The position numbers and the translations under genes were made by a program. Source: Polyodon spathula (Eukaryota > Chordata > Actinopteri > Acipenseriformes > Polyodontidae). From it: a stretch of DNA of 64,000 bases. The notes beneath the pieces are model-generated. The model was not told the DNA's origin. It did no database searches and was given only the letters and a program-made list of their open reading frames with translations. The DNA is taken from contig NC_054535.1 of NCBI RefSeq assembly GCF_017654505.1, forward strand, positions 45,906,664-45,970,663, read 5' to 3'. Below, piece after piece: positions 11,758-25,100 of the stretch. Position 1 is the stretch's first letter, and each line of letters opens with the position of its first letter.

Positions 11758-12279
11758 TCCAAGAAGCACAATGTGATTCATAAGGTACGACATAAACCCC
11801 GAATTACACCACCTGCCGGGTCTTGTGGATTCAGACACATGAACAATATTATTAAAATGTAATTACATCCTGGTCCTTTTGGGCAGTGTAACTAAATAAA
11901 CACAACACAATAACAAGACTCCTCAAGGTATTCAGTGTGGTTCCAGACAGCGATATTTTCAAAACTTGAAAAGATAATGCATTAGCTTTTTAACCAGTCT
12001 TCTGGTTGACATAATAACAAATCAGCTTACTCACAAGTCTTTGGAAAACAAATAATTTAATTTAAAAAACTACCCAGCTGCCACGAAAATGTTACAGAAC
12101 TGGCAAGACAGAAGTAAGATGCATGCTGAAGCTCTGAAATTTACCACCTAGGTTTTTTTTTTAATTGTTTTTTTAGATGATCACAATGCTTATGACTGAT
12201 TTTTAAAAAGCCTTTTGCCAAAGTCCCACATGAAAAACATAACATAAATTAAAATCAGCAGGAATGTAATTGGACACAT

Positions 12280-12681
12280 AACTGGTTAAAAAACAGAAAG
12301 CAGTTTTACATAAATGACTTGGACCAAGCTACACACTGCAAGATTGATACCAAACTTGTGGGAGTAATGCACTCTCAATCCGCAGCCCAGCTGAATCAGA
12401 GGGATTTGGCTTTTCTCTGTAACTGGGCAAACTTGTGTTAAGAAATTCAAATTGGGCATAAAACTCCATGTTGTAACTATAAAATAAACTGGATGGAAAT
12501 AGGGGACAAGGGCTTTGAAAAGGATCACGGCGTTATAGTGGAGTCATCCTTAAAAGTTTCTCGCCAATGTGGTGAGGCAATTAGAAAGGCAAATAGAATG
12601 TTAGGCTATATTGCAAAAAGCATGGTTATCCTAAGATTATACAATGGCCTAGTTAGACCCAACTTCCCTTGGGACCTTTAA
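12280..12681 (+). mobile_element. CR1-like LINE fragment
   Basis: The plus strand encodes GFEKDHGVIVESSLKVSRQC followed by EAIRKANRMLGYIAKSM and VILRLYNGLVRPNF, the usual C-terminal region of CR1-type reverse transcriptase. The upstream part (12330-12440) has related sequence in other frames. Truncated at both ends. Confidence 0.75.
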
Positions 12682-15589
12682 CACTGTCTTCTTTTGTAAA
12701 ATAAGTATTCTTGACCACAGCAAATATAGGTAGACAGGACGGTACCTGTATGTTTATCTATGCCGGTGTCTTTACACAAAAAATGCAGAGTTAAGAGAAA
12801 AGTATCAGAAAAACAAAACAGTAAAAAACAAAACCCTTTCTCCGCCAAGGAGTACTAACTAAATTTGTAACAATTCTACCTATGTATCAGACAGCTAGGC
12901 CATTTTTCCATTTACAAAATACTTGTCAACAAGACAAGTCACACAGTTATCAAAATGACCATTTCTTAAGGTTTCATTGACACAGGTCAACACCTTCCTG
13001 CAGACAACTCAACCCACATCTCAGATCTGTTTAAATACCTGCCTGCTTCATCACAGGCAGGTGTCCCTCATTAGATTAGTGTCAGGTGTAATTCATTATA
13101 GTTCTGATTCCAACCCCAGGGGTATTCTGGGAAGTGTAGTCCTGTTTCCTGTTTTCAACTTCCAGGACTACGTTCTCCTTTTCTCTGTTACACTACATAT
13201 TATTCGTGCCCCAATATATCTACCCTCAATAACTCACTTACAACGCTTAAAGATATATTTTGTTCTATTTTGAGTAGCTAATGTATTTTAAATTGGCACT
13301 TGTTATGAAAATACTTTAGGAAAAATATTAATGTTTGCCAGTCTATGCCACATCAAGGATTTCATGCAACGTGAATAAGAACAGGGGTTTTAGCTGCACA
13401 GCTTATTGAGAGTTTTTGATTTTGGTACGGTACTGTATATACGGAATGTGAGTTTGAAGTGTCTACCCTTAGTTATTTTCTGAAACATTCTAATATTTTT
13501 CTAAATTATCCAACAAACTATTTATGAATAATAATTACATTTCCAATACTTTACCATGCATTGCTGTATTGTATAAGACATATACAATATGCTGTACACA
13601 ATACCATGCTTCATTTAATCATTCACAAATTTGTTTAATTAATTAATTAATTCACAGTTCTCAGTATTTCACTGGTTTTTGATGTGTGAGTTGTGTTCTG
13701 TGTCTTAGCCTACACTGCCCCCAAATTCCTTCCTGTTAATGGCAACAATCTTATAACAATCTTATATTTAAAGTATTTTTTCTTGTTGCTATTTTTATAG
13801 TTTACGTTATAAATTGTAGAATATGGCTAGTTTCACACACAGTTAGATGGTAAATGATAGCTTTGGGTTTTTGAATGACTTTACAGTAAATAATGGGCAC
13901 AAGTTAAACACTCACTGACATTACCGACGGTACCCAAAACGGATCTAAGAAGATTCAACTTAAATATGGATCTATGTGAAGTAGTCAAACATTGGTGGAA
14001 CAGATACTGTATCATTCTTTCAGTATACAGTAAAGTGGTCCTAATGCAAAAATCAAGTTCTCTTTTTTTGGAATAACTTTTATTTGATATTACTAAATGT
14101 TTACATTTGTAATTCTCACAGAACAAGAAGAGACAACGCCAAGCATTTTCTGTATGTAGGCAGGTATGTACTCAACATATGTAAAGATGTATAATTACAG
14201 AAACATTCAAAATAACTCTGAGCATCGCACAACTGCAGATAGTGCTTAAAACTGAGTTTACAATTACAGCCTGTGAAAAGCATAGGTGAATGATGCTGGG
14301 GGGATGGTGGTGGATTGAATGTTTGTAAATTAGATATACAGTAATAAATTATGGCTACCTCTAGACAATCATGACGCTATTTGTGAGAGACACTGGCTGT
14401 CTGCACACGTTTATAGTTGTTCAGTGTTTTGGTAATCTGTATTCACAAGCTACAGGAGAAGTGAGCAAACATGTGCATGGTTGAAAAAAATCTGTTGCAT
14501 TTGAGTGAAAAACATGACAGCCAGCGTGTCAAAGTTTTGGGGGCATATTCGAAAAGTGTTGACCGCAGTGCTAGGCTTTAAAAGCAATTTAGATTTTACA
14601 AAGCTTTTTCCAAGTCAATCTGATATTTCTTCAACTGTTCATGAGGTAAGCATATGTATACAACCCTATCACAACTAAGTGAGTGGACACTGAAACTATA
14701 GTAGTGCAAACAAAAATAAATAAATAAAGCAGGATTTACTGCTGAAAGGACATGACTATGTTGGTACCTCTGTTGTTAATGGGATTTAACAATTTTGAAA
14801 AGCTGATGTCAGTTTATAATTATGGAATACATCACTTTACGTCATTTAAATCAATGATTTTAGCTGACACATGCTTAGCATAAATTAAAGCTGCACATGG
14901 GGGCGTCTGGAATTTGTAGTGGTTAGACTGATTAGATGGTTTTGGGAGGCTCGTCTGTACTTCATCCCCCATAATACTCACCTGAAGGAATAATCCCTAT
15001 AAGAATAATTATTGCTGATGTCACCGCAGTGTCTGGCCATTTCATTAAGTCATCATATAATCATAGGAGATACCGCTGAACTGCCGAAAACTAGTTGCAC
15101 CAAAAAGGCACATTCTTTTAAAATTTTGTAAATATGGCTTCCCTTATCTTCCTTGTAGTTGAAGTGTTGAATGAAGTATTGGCTTTAATGTAATGACTTA
15201 ATGGACAAGGGATAATAAACCAGTCTGTTTGACACTTCATTTAACAGTCTGTGGGGGAGATGATGTAACATTGACAGCAATCAGAATCTCAGAATAATAT
15301 TTACATTATTTCACAGAAAATGTTTTATATAATAGAAGCAGCATAGTTTGTGCAGATGGGTACCAAAAACACCTTTTAAAAACAACCTTGAAATTACTGA
15401 CATAGGTGTTGCAATATTAGTGTAGGGCTCTGTTCCCAAAACTGTTAGAATATTTGTTAAGGATTATTTTCTTAAAGCTTATTTTGATTAATTAAATAAA
15501 TCGTGCAGGTCCTGCGTCATTTTTTCAACAGTTTTAGAGAGGGTTAAAAGTGTATCCTTCCATTTTTCATATCATGGTTTGTGTGTTTG
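12682..15589. other. Intergenic DNA, no gene recognised
   Basis: AT-rich sequence with only short unsupported open frames. I found no SCPP-type exon, RNA gene or named repeat. Confidence 0.5.
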
Positions 15590-16440
15590 TGTCTGTAACA
15601 GGGCGATATTACCTCTGTGGGTCGTCACTGAATAATAATGAATCAGAGAGCAGTGGGTGTTGAGACGTCTCACAGGCGCGCATATTTAATAAATAACACA
15701 GGCTCGACGCTAGGGTACCAACAATGGTCATCCTAGTGCCGGATTTAATAAAAGAAAAGAAAAGAAAACAAAGCTAAAAATAAGTTTGCCACACAGGGCG
15801 AGCGCTAGCCTCACTGAAAGGGACCTCCTGCTCCAGGAGCCCACTACATACACAACATCCTCTCTGTACTTAGTTTGGGATCAAATACCCTAAACTAACA
15901 TACTGCTGTTGCTACCGAAAACTTGACCTCCAGGGTTTTCTTGACGGTCCTGGCTGAGCAATGTCTTGGAGTTAAAGGGTTCCGTAGTGGTTATCCTGCA
16001 GAGCAAACACTCTCCTCCTCGATGTAAACACAGCAAACTTTCACTCTGCACCTGTCTGTATGGCTATGGTCGTGCAGTGGCCTTGAACGCAGGCGCTGCT
16101 GCGTTCTTAAACAGGCATAGGCCCCCTGGGCAAGCAGCTGAACCAGCGACAGGGTCCTCCCTGTCAGTGTCTCACTGCTTTATTCATTTCGGACAGAAAG
16201 ACACTGGTATAATTAGGTGTACAGTTTGTTCCCTTTGCTGTTCCCAGAATGTAATGGTAATAGTTAAGCAACACAACCCATTGTCTTGATCGTCTGTAAT
16301 AGTTAAGCAACACAACCCATTGTCTTGATCGTCTGGTAAGACACACCTTTTTCAGCTCGGGCACCAGATGCTGAAGCCCTCTTATGAGGGTTTGATTGCT
16401 ATTAGAAAATAGCTGGGTTAAAAAAACAGAAACAAACATT
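15590..16440. repeat. Unclassified repeat-like segment with a short tandem duplication
   Basis: GC-richer than its flanks, with TTTAATAAATAACACAGG and CCGGATTTAATAAAAG reminiscent of LTR-type sequences. Within it TAATAGTTAAGCAACACAAC followed by CCATTGTCTTGATCGTCT is repeated in tandem with a period of about 40 bp (about 16257-16334). No coding domain identified. Confidence 0.4.
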
Positions 16441-16471
16441 TAAGGTTTTTCTGTTTGTTTTTTGTGTGATT

Positions 16472-16472
<1 letters not shown>

Positions 16473-16540
<68 letters not shown>
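16473..16540. repeat. (ATT)n microsatellite
   Basis: About 22 ATT units. The poly-Asn reading on the minus strand comes from this repeat. Confidence 0.95.
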
Positions 16541-17060
16541 GATGCTCTTAACACAGTACAAAGTATCACATTACAAAATATCACACTGTAAAGTATCACA
16601 TTTCAGAATATCACATTAGAGAGTATCATATTACAGATGAGCAGTTGTAATGTACAATAAAATCAGTAGCAAAAGATCAAATTCAAATAAGAACAAAAAA
16701 ATAGGGAATACAGTAAATAATTATATGTAAGAGTGGGTTCGACTAAGAGCAGTTAACTTATATTAAAGAGATTTGCTTATATGAGTAGAGTCCAGTATGA
16801 GCGCGTACTAAGTGTGATGAATGGATGAGAATGATTTCAAATTTCAAGAGCAATTACAAAAACTGTGAATACAGATACATATAAGAGTATACAAGATACA
16901 GGAAGTAGTTATAATTAAGAACAGTAGTAGAATGCGGCAAGGCATGGAGCAGTTCAGTGCAAATACAAGCTGATGCAAGTACTGGTGCAACTGGATGCCA
17001 TATGATATAGTCCAGAGGTGAGAGGTTTACAGATGCTGTCTAAATTGTGTGACTTTAAAC
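16541..17060 (-). mobile_element. L2-type LINE 3' UTR copy
   Basis: The stretch GAGCAGTTCAGTGCAAATAC then AAGCTGATGCAAGTACTGGT and GAGGTTTACAGATGCTGTCT matches the 3' part of the larger L2 element at 57230-57400 in the same order. No coding part is present. Confidence 0.65.
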
Positions 17061-18404
17061 AGTGCTTGGCATATTGTGTTTAATTATGGTACAGTTTTAA
17101 TAAAAGTTATTTTTTTAAACTACATCTATAAAGCACTGGGTTGCTGGAGAATTCACAATATTGCAAACAGTTCATTACAGTTTGTCCACACTTAAGGAAT
17201 GAAAAAAGTTACTATTTGCCAAGTGAATTTAACTATATTTATTTTATTATTGATAAATACACATATCTTTTATCCAATGCTGATATCAGGCAAAAACAAA
17301 CAAAATCAGCTTTATCGGTGAAATTAAACAGTGGTTTAATTTCAAAGCTGTTTACTCCAAAACATCATTAACCCCTTTTATTTTTTTCAAAAAGAAAAAT
17401 TCATAATTAGCAGTTCTAAAATGAATAATACACAGTATTAGTCACACGCTCCTAAACTAAATGTCTAAGTTGTTTATTTATGTGTTGTTAACTTTATTGG
17501 GTACATTTCTACTATTTTAAAACATTTCTTAAAAAGATCCACACACACTGTGTTAAATGTAATATACAGTTCATTATTTTTAACATAAACATGTATTGTC
17601 TTAAATCGATCTCCCTGGGTTCTATTCAATTGATCTAAATGGCGGTGAATCTTAATACCACCGTTGTTCTAATAAAGCTTACTCACACTGTTGGAAATCT
17701 GCTGTTCATAACTTTGGTACAGAGTGATGTGTTTACATCTGCCTTCATTTAGAGACACTGAAAACACTCCTCTGTTTCACACTCAATATGCAATGCGCTT
17801 TTGTGAAATATCATTCAGTATAAAACCATTGCCAAGAATTTTGAAAAATAAAAATAATAACATACGTGAAGTATAAACATTAATGTTTTAAATAGATTAT
17901 GTAATTAAGTATGTTATTCAAAAGAAACATTGAAGCTTTGTTCAGTGTTTTAGTAAGTTCTTCCATGCAGTCAAAAAACGAGAAAAAAAATGAATATAGG
18001 AACTGTTGCATTATCAAGATCAGTGTCTTTACATGTACAATAGAAAATAATAATCATTTTGAGATAAAAAAGTAATATTTTTAAAATATGACAAATAAGT
18101 TACTTTATAATTTCACACATATGTTATGATGTGGTATAAAAAATATGTATACGAACATTAATAAACTAACGTGTCACTAAAAAGGTTACCTGTATATCAT
18201 GCAAAATTCAAACCTTGTAGTATTTTCCATAGTTTTCCATATATCATTTCTATTACTATGAGAGGCTCACAACATTGGCCTGGGTCTAAAAACACGGAAA
18301 GAAGTAAATACCACTCATTTGGAAGACAAGGCAGTTTGAAGCAGATGTCCAGGATTGGGTTTCTTTCATCAGTTAGTAATATAATTTCACCTTAACTACA
18401 CCTA

Positions 18405-18406
<2 letters not shown>
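17061..18406. other. Intergenic DNA, no gene recognised
   Basis: AT-rich, no supported exon on either strand. Confidence 0.5.
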
Positions 18407-18473
<67 letters not shown>

Positions 18474-18474
18474 T
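18407..18474. repeat. (AAT)n microsatellite
   Basis: About 22 AAT units. Confidence 0.95.
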
Positions 18475-18689
18475 TGTCAGAGCATAGCCTCACCTCATAC
18501 AGTATTATAGAAAAAGCTATCACATTTCTCTTGTTTTTCAGGAATTCAGCATCTGACAGCCAATGTATCCAGCTTGTTACCTGCCAAGTCAGAACCTGAT
18601 CAGTCACACAGCTTCAAAGCCCCAGCAGTTTTAAGTTTTGGGAAGAAAAACAAAAATGTAATAAAATCTTAACAATAACAATAGGCTTC

Positions 18690-20106
18690 ACAGCCTTTGG
18701 CTTGGAAGCCTAATAATAATAATACCACCAATGCCTTATTAGTAACAGTACTGGTATCAGAGAATGCTGGAGTGGTTGGTGCAACAAATGCTTCTGACAC
18801 AATGTCATGTCACGGTTCTCGGAGTAAATGGTATTTGGAAGAAGGATCTAAGACTGGTGGCGTGGAATACGAATGGGAGCTTTGTAAACTTTTGGATCAT
18901 TCTTTTGGATAATAGGACTTTATTGGAGCACAGGTAATACAGCCATTTGTTTCAGGACTTTTTTTTTTTGCGGTTGGATTGGGACTGTGTTTTGTTTATC
19001 TTTTGCCATCAATTGTTTCTTTTTTTTTTTGCTTCTTTTTTTGCCTGTATTACCTCCCTCCTAGTCTGTATACTGCACCTTATTGGACTCTACCTGGCGC
19101 ATAACTATTATTATACAATGGTGATGGTTTTATGAAAAAAAGGTTTTTTTATCAGAACTTTTATTGATTGGTTACAAATGTGGAAACTATTTGGAGGCCG
19201 CACCATGGGCTATATTGCGAGAGCCCCGGTATTTTCTTTTTGTGTGTGGCTCTTTGTTGTTTTGTATGTTCCCTCTTCGTGCTGCCCTCCGAGATTTGTG
19301 GGCCGGTGGGAATGGGCTGCCGTCTGGGAGGAGGAAACAGAGAGACAGTGGCATAGTATTGTGCGGTACAGCAGGCTCGGTTGGGGCGATACGGTACTTT
19401 GAACCTGAAAAGACACCACCAAGGTGGCACCACTGGGGGCAGTTGACGACAATGATACTTCTGGGTCCAGAGTCCAGGAGACAGCAACGGCGACGTGGGT
19501 TCCATCCGGGCTGTGGAGTCAAAGAGGTGGAGACATGCAAGGGCACAAGTCTAGCTAAAGGGAAGTAACCAGCTTTGCTGATTTAGGAAGAATTGTGAAC
19601 CTGTTTACCTGTATTTCCTCTTCCCTGAAAGCTACTCTTGTCCTTTCCACCCCCACCCCCCTTTTGGACTCTTTGAGCTTTTCCATTCCTTTGCAGGATT
19701 CTGGACTACTAACTACGAATGCATTATTATTGCACTTTGTCTCCTTTGTTGCATCCTTTGGCTGTGATTATTAATCGAGTGTTTTTACCCGTGGGAGGGT
19801 AGCTCCAAGTAGTATTTTTAGTCTTTGTATTTTGTTTGTTTTAGTTGGAGCTTCCTTGTGTGTATTTTTAAAGTGAACCTAACCCTGTGGAGAATTAATA
19901 AAGTTTGTTTTATTAATTTTAACCTCGTTGTTTTTGTGTGTGTGGAACCCCAGGGATCAAAGAACCTGTGTAGGGATAATTAAAAGATCTCTCGGCCATG
20001 AAGGTCCTTGCCCTTCTGAAACCCATAGTGGCGTAGTTGGCAACTTATATTTAAGTTCTTTTAGTATTATGGTTATCGTTGTCTTCCTACCCGTGACAGT
20101 AGATTT
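18690..20106 (+). mobile_element. LTR-retroelement-like insertion truncating gene B
   Basis: Homology to the gene C repeat exon stops abruptly at about 20106, where unrelated sequence begins. The foreign block has AATAAAGTTTGTTTTATT at about 19900 (polyadenylation-like). At its right end, AGTGGCGTAGTTGGCAACTT resembles a retroelement primer-binding or leader region. I found no intact pol gene. The left limit is uncertain; GGCTTGGAAGCCTAATAATA at about 18697 also occurs at the end of the 447-bp repeat. Confidence 0.4.
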
Positions 20107-22800
20107 TCTAGAGTGTGGAAAAACAATTGAGGATTGATTGGTCCTGGTGCTGGCATGAATATTTGAATATTTATTGCTCTGTGTGCTGGCATGAATATTT
20201 GAGGATGTATTGCTCCGTGTGCTGTCATGAATATTTGAGGATTCATTGCTGCATGTGCTGGCATGAATATTTGGGGATTCTGGGGCATCTGTGCCGGAAT
20301 GACAACTGGAGGTTGCAGAGCAACCTGATTTGTCAGACTAAGGCCTGGTTGTTGTTGTTGATATACAGGTAAGACGAGACATATGGCAATGCCTGTCAAG
20401 AAAAAAGGATACATTATTACAAACCTCTTTAAACAATGAGGCACTTTTAAATATTTTAGATTTGGTAAACTGGTATTTTATTTAAAGATATATCCGATTG
20501 TTTTTATGGGACTGTAAATAGTTTTAAGATGAATGATGAATATTGATGACTAAACACTAAAAAAAGGATAGAGAGTTACCTGTTGTCTGTAACTAACAGC
20601 ATTGTGGCCAAGTCCAGAGTACCCCAAAAACTGAAAAAATGTAATTGTAATATTTGTTTTTCTCATACACACATAAACACAGAAATATGTAATTAGCTAG
20701 TTATAATATTGAAATGATAAACTGAACATACAAAATTACTTCCACACTGTTGCTTGCCTATGTTCAGGTGTAACTATAATTTTGACAAAAAAATAACAAA
20801 AGTTACAAAAGAGAATTTTCTGACACATACTGTATTAATCTATTATTTTTAAATAGCATTTTCATGGTGTCATATGTAGATTTTTTTTAATGAACTTGTT
20901 CCTTGATTTTAATAGGTCGATATGAATTTATTGTAAACTAAAGAATTAATAACATGGAAAATATGCAACAGTGAGTGTGACAGTGTTCCCACCCCTGTGC
21001 ATATTTATGTTTATGTGTTATGTTGGTGTATAGTCATTGGTACACAGGATATAAATGGGTCTGTGTAACACGAGATATTTAAAATGTATATTTGTATTTA
21101 GGCACGAGGATTGCACAGCACTGCACGTGCAAGTAAAATGTAATATGTGAGCATGGGAAATTGCACTAAATTAATTCATGTGCAGTTGTACCGAGATTCC
21201 AATTGAATGATTGATTAGTAATCGAGTCTCGGTACAGCTGCATAAAAGCAGCATGTTTTCACTCACTCGGGGTTGTGTGTTTGTGAGTGGAGAATGGGTG
21301 AGAGAGAGAGAGAGAGAGGAGAATTATTTAAAGATTACCAATTGCTACGTGCTTTCAACCAGCACGATACTTGTTTGTTCGTCCACCGTTTGTCTGCCTG
21401 TCTGTTTGTTTTGGCTACTGTGCCGTTTTATTTTACAAAGTGTTTTTCGTTTTTTCAGACTTTTATTTTCTGTTTGCAGCAGCTCATTTCACTCACCATA
21501 TCCCCTTGCAGTGCTGTGTGTGTTCATTTCTAGTCTGACGTCACCACTAAAGCCAGCTTGTTCACAGTGAGCCATATACTTACTGGGAAAGCAATGTTTA
21601 TGCCCAGATAACAGACTAGTGCTGTCACAATGTTCATCATTCAATTTTCTAATAAATTAAAAGTCAAAACAAAACTTAGTAACATGTTTACTCTTAAGAC
21701 AACATTGGAGCCTGACACCTGCACCTTGTATTTAAAAAACTTTGACTTCTGTTTTTATAGCACTAGAGGATTTAAAAAATGCAAATAACTGCTATTGCAG
21801 TGTGGGATAGTGTAAACCATGGTAATTCTTTATACTGTAGTGTTTTTATAGATTCTGCAGTGATATATAAACTTTTGCTGCCATAGAATTAGACCAGGGG
21901 TTCTATTCAATTGATCTAGACAGTGGCGGATCCACAGTTTTTACTGCCACTGGGAGCTTTTGAAGTTTACTGAGGTAATGAAAATCAAATATCTAACAGT
22001 GCATGTGAGTCGATTTACTGCATTTTTGTCTGTAAAATATCATCCTAGAACCCAGAGTGTAAATAAAAGGTAATCTAATAGTAACAGTTACATTTCCTTT
22101 TTTTCAGAACCAGTAGACAGTAATTAATTAATTGATAGAACTAAAAGGCCGCTTTGTGGAACATTTACGAAGCATTCAAATCAACACCACTGCATTTCCA
22201 GTAGGCAGGCATTTTAACAATGACAATCACACTGCTGAAGACATCTTCATTTGTGGGATCAGAGTGCTGTGGAACAAATGCAGCTCTGAAACAAAGGGAA
22301 CGTGAGTTCATCTTCAAACTGGGAACTTTGGAACCTCTGGGAATGAACATTCTTTTCTGACATAATCATGACATCATCCACAGAATTCTTAAAAAACAAC
22401 AAGTTTACTGTACAGTGTTTACTTTTCTTTCTACACAGCTGAAGAAGGACTTTTGACTGAAATGTCCTGAAATACATGCTTTTTAAAAAAAAACCTTTTG
22501 TCATCCAAAAAAACCTTTAACATTGTTTTCATGTTTGTACACTGCAGTTATACCTCCTTTCAAACCTATATAATACATATGTTTAATAACATTAAGATTT
22601 TAGAGTTGAAATTATGTTAGTCCAAAACAGTACCTTAAACCAGAATCTATAAATACATTTTTTTCATACAAATACTAAACACAAGACATCTGTAGTTAAC
22701 AAATTAAAAACGTTAGTACAGTATTTGACTTACAGGTGTGCTGCAAAAGCTACTGTGGCTGGACCTGTAGGCTGACTTCAGGATAGATTCTTCTGTTGTC
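20107..22800 (-). pseudogene. Gene B: decayed ODAM-like P/Q-rich SCPP
   Basis: Exons in minus order: E1 non-coding 22734-~22800; E2 21584-21640, signal peptide MMNIVTALVCYLGINIAFP; E3 20740-20773; E4 20580-20630, FLGYSGLGHNAVSYRQQ; E5 from 20392 down to a break at about 20107. E2 and E4 keep good splice sites. E3 is only 34 nt, against 45 in genes A and C: the SASNS codons remain in the DNA (GCAAGCAACAGTGTGGAA) but 11 bases are missing, so including it gives a stop early in E4. E5 carries a two-base gain after ALPYVSSYLY that leads to a TGA nine codons later. Beyond the slip an open frame encodes four 12-residue repeats like NPQIFMPAHAAM, cut off by foreign DNA. E6-E8 were not found. Skipping E3 would give only a short product. 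Confidence 0.7.
20976..21555 (+). mobile_element. LTR-like element in a gene B intron
   Basis: Starts TGTGACAGTGTTCCCACCCC, contains GTCTCGGTACAGCTGCATAA AAG (a TATA-like CATAAAAG), and ends near GTCTGACGTCACCAC. An inverted relative lies at about 42840-43650. It ends about 30 bp from the gene B E2 donor. No internal coding region, so it may be a solo LTR. Confidence 0.6.
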
Positions 22801-22823
22801 TGTGCTTCTTTTGTTCTACAGCA

Positions 22824-22911
22824 TTTTAAACTTTATCTTGAATCTAATTCAGCCAATCAGTACTAATAAGTGTCTGGGTACAGCCAATCAGTGCTAAGAA
22901 GTGTCTAGGTA
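22824..22911 (-). promoter_or_regulatory. Gene B promoter with duplicated CCAAT element
   Basis: TTTTAAA at 22824-22830 stands where gene C has TTATAAA. ATTCAGCCAATCAG at 22847-22860 matches the gene A and C promoters. A 31-bp unit beginning CAGCCAATCAGT is tandemly duplicated (22850-22880 and 22881-22911), giving a second CCAAT box unique to gene B. Confidence 0.6.
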
Positions 22912-24330
22912 TTCATTAGGTGTGACAGAAATCCAACATAACTACATAGTCTACAGGGTACTATATTATTATAAGTACATCCATTACCTGGGTTAATATA
23001 CATGCTACATCCTTTCATGTTAAGTTGCACCACCTAGACACAAGAAGATATAGGGGTCTATTTTAATGATCCAAACAACGATTACCTCAATTCACTGTAT
23101 TTTATAGAACTGCGCATATAATTAAATAAATCACCCCTGAGTGAAAAACCCCTCCCAACCCCGAATGATTTCCCAGCCTTATCTGAAAAACCTGCTTCTG
23201 ATCATGTTTTTTATTTAATAAAGTGTGCAGGAGTATTATATTATAATTAGTTGATTTTAATTGCTCTTTACTATTGAGAAGTATTGAATAGTGAAAACAA
23301 TGTGGTTTGCTATAGTTAATTGCTCCAATGCAAATATAAATAACTAAATATTCAGAAAATGAAAATGGTATGAAGTATCCAATAATAATAATAATAATAA
23401 TAATAAATAATAATAATAATAATAATAAACTGCTGGAAGTATTTGGCTAAAAATAAAAAAATAAATAAAACTGCTGGAAGATCTGCAAGCATAAGCTATA
23501 GGGTTAAGCTGTCTGGAAATCTTGTCTACAGAGCCTTAGCTTTTACACGTAATGTATATTTAAAAATGTGGGCACATGGAGCCACAAAAATAGTAACAAC
23601 CATTCCATGCAACAAAAAACAGGACTGCACTGTAAACAAGATGTGCATTATATTTCTTTCATTTCATTGCTGTTTTCTTTTTTTAAATATACAGTTTAAA
23701 TGTTGATCAATTTGAAGTTGTCTAGAAAGAACTACTGTATGCTGCATAAAGATGTTCGATTCGATTTGGGCGTTTCTTCATCATTCTGACACAACAAATT
23801 GCCAAATCCTATTATAGTGAACAACCTGATATAACGAACATTTCTCCAGGTCCCAGGGGAGTTTGTTATAATGAAGTTAGACTTTACCATATATACTGTA
23901 TCTATGCTGGCCACTGATCACTATGTATTTCAGTCCCTGGTCCCACTTCCTTGGTGATAATTGGTAGGAGCATTGTTCCCTCAACAAAAGTGAGGGACCC
24001 AAGCTGGATATCTGATTGGTAAATGTCGAATGCCCACCAGTCTATATTTTGACCAGACCATGACACTTTCATCAATTTGTACCACACAATCTGGCCCACC
24101 GAGCAGCATTGGGTCCTGCATCAGCCTCCCTGAGCAGATGTTCGAAATGAAGCTGCACATAGATTGCTGATGTTTTGGTCAATATCAACATACATAGCAA
24201 TGATAGTGACAGGTAATTTATAATCCCAGAAAAAAAAATAAAAATAAAAACTTCTGGTTTGAAAATATCAAACCTTTGAAAGAAATGAATGATCTTTAGT
24301 GGGTCTGCAGGAATTGCACTTATGGTAATG
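22912..24330. other. Intergenic DNA with a short (AAT)n tract
   Basis: An interrupted (AAT)n run lies at 23381-23428. Otherwise no supported gene or named repeat was found. Confidence 0.5.
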
Positions 24331-24335
24331 ATATC

Positions 24336-24640
24336 ACTATGTAACACAATTTTTGTTCCTGGGTAGTAAGTGTTATTTCCTAATTGCTTATGCCTCAAAA
24401 GTATAGAAAATGGCTATTATTCCCCACAAACTTTGCTTTTGTGACTAGGACAGTGATATTTCAAAATGTCACTATTTCCAAAGGGAAAACTGGAAATTGT
24501 GTGTCTTTTCGTTCACATAAAGTCAGAAAAAAACAACATATGAATCCAAATTAACATGTATTTATACTAAAATAATACAAAAAAATAACTACAAAAGATT
24601 TAGAAGTGAGTAGTTTTTCGAGATTTACGATTATACTGTA
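24336..24640 (+). repeat. Dispersed 303-bp repeat, copy 2
   Basis: Near-identical to 3371-3673 in the same orientation. It directly adjoins a piggyBac-like transposase fragment at its right border, so it may have inserted into that element or be part of it. Confidence 0.75.
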
Positions 24641-25100
24641 TTTCTGACTTCCAGTACATGCAAGACCTTGGAAGTCCAAAAAATGTACATTTAAAAAGTA
24701 GTTCTATTAAATTGCAATGCAAAGGTGAGCTTATGTTCTTTTGAAGGGCGTATAAAGTTGACTGCTCAACAATGTTCTGTATGCATTCTGTCATAAGCAT
24801 TTGTCTAAAGTAAAAATTAGGGGAATGCACTTCATCTACCTCAGGAAGCTTTGATTTCCAAAGGGGAGCTGGGTAATGAGCACGGACCGTGTGTCACCTA
24901 AGAGGCTTGTTATTTGCCACATGTGATGATGCTGGTAGTGACATTTCATCATTTTCAGCTACACTTTCATCACTACTGCTATTATTTTGCTCTTTAGGAA
25001 GAACATAGGAATCTTCTATTCTTTTCTCATCTTAACTCCCACTGGCATCACTATCATCACTATTTTCAGGAACTGAACCATTTCTAATCTACCTGCCATA
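24600..25100 (-). mobile_element. PiggyBac-like transposase N-terminal relic
   Basis: On the minus strand one frame, broken by two stops, encodes an acidic Ser-rich head (VPENSDDSDASGS, then SSSDESVAENDEMSLP). It continues into HSPNFYFRQMLMTECIQNIV followed by EQSTLYALQKN. An acidic N-terminus followed by xPxxYFxxxxxxxxxxxIVxxTNLYA is the usual start of PGBD/piggyBac transposases. The DDD catalytic region was not found. Assignment rests on this pattern alone. Confidence 0.5.

Noticed and set aside
16402..16599. Poly-Asn reading frame
   Set aside because: Translation of an (ATT)n microsatellite.
19161..19568. Several overlapping 60-134-codon frames
   Set aside because: They overlap in many frames within a repeat-like block and show no recognisable domain.
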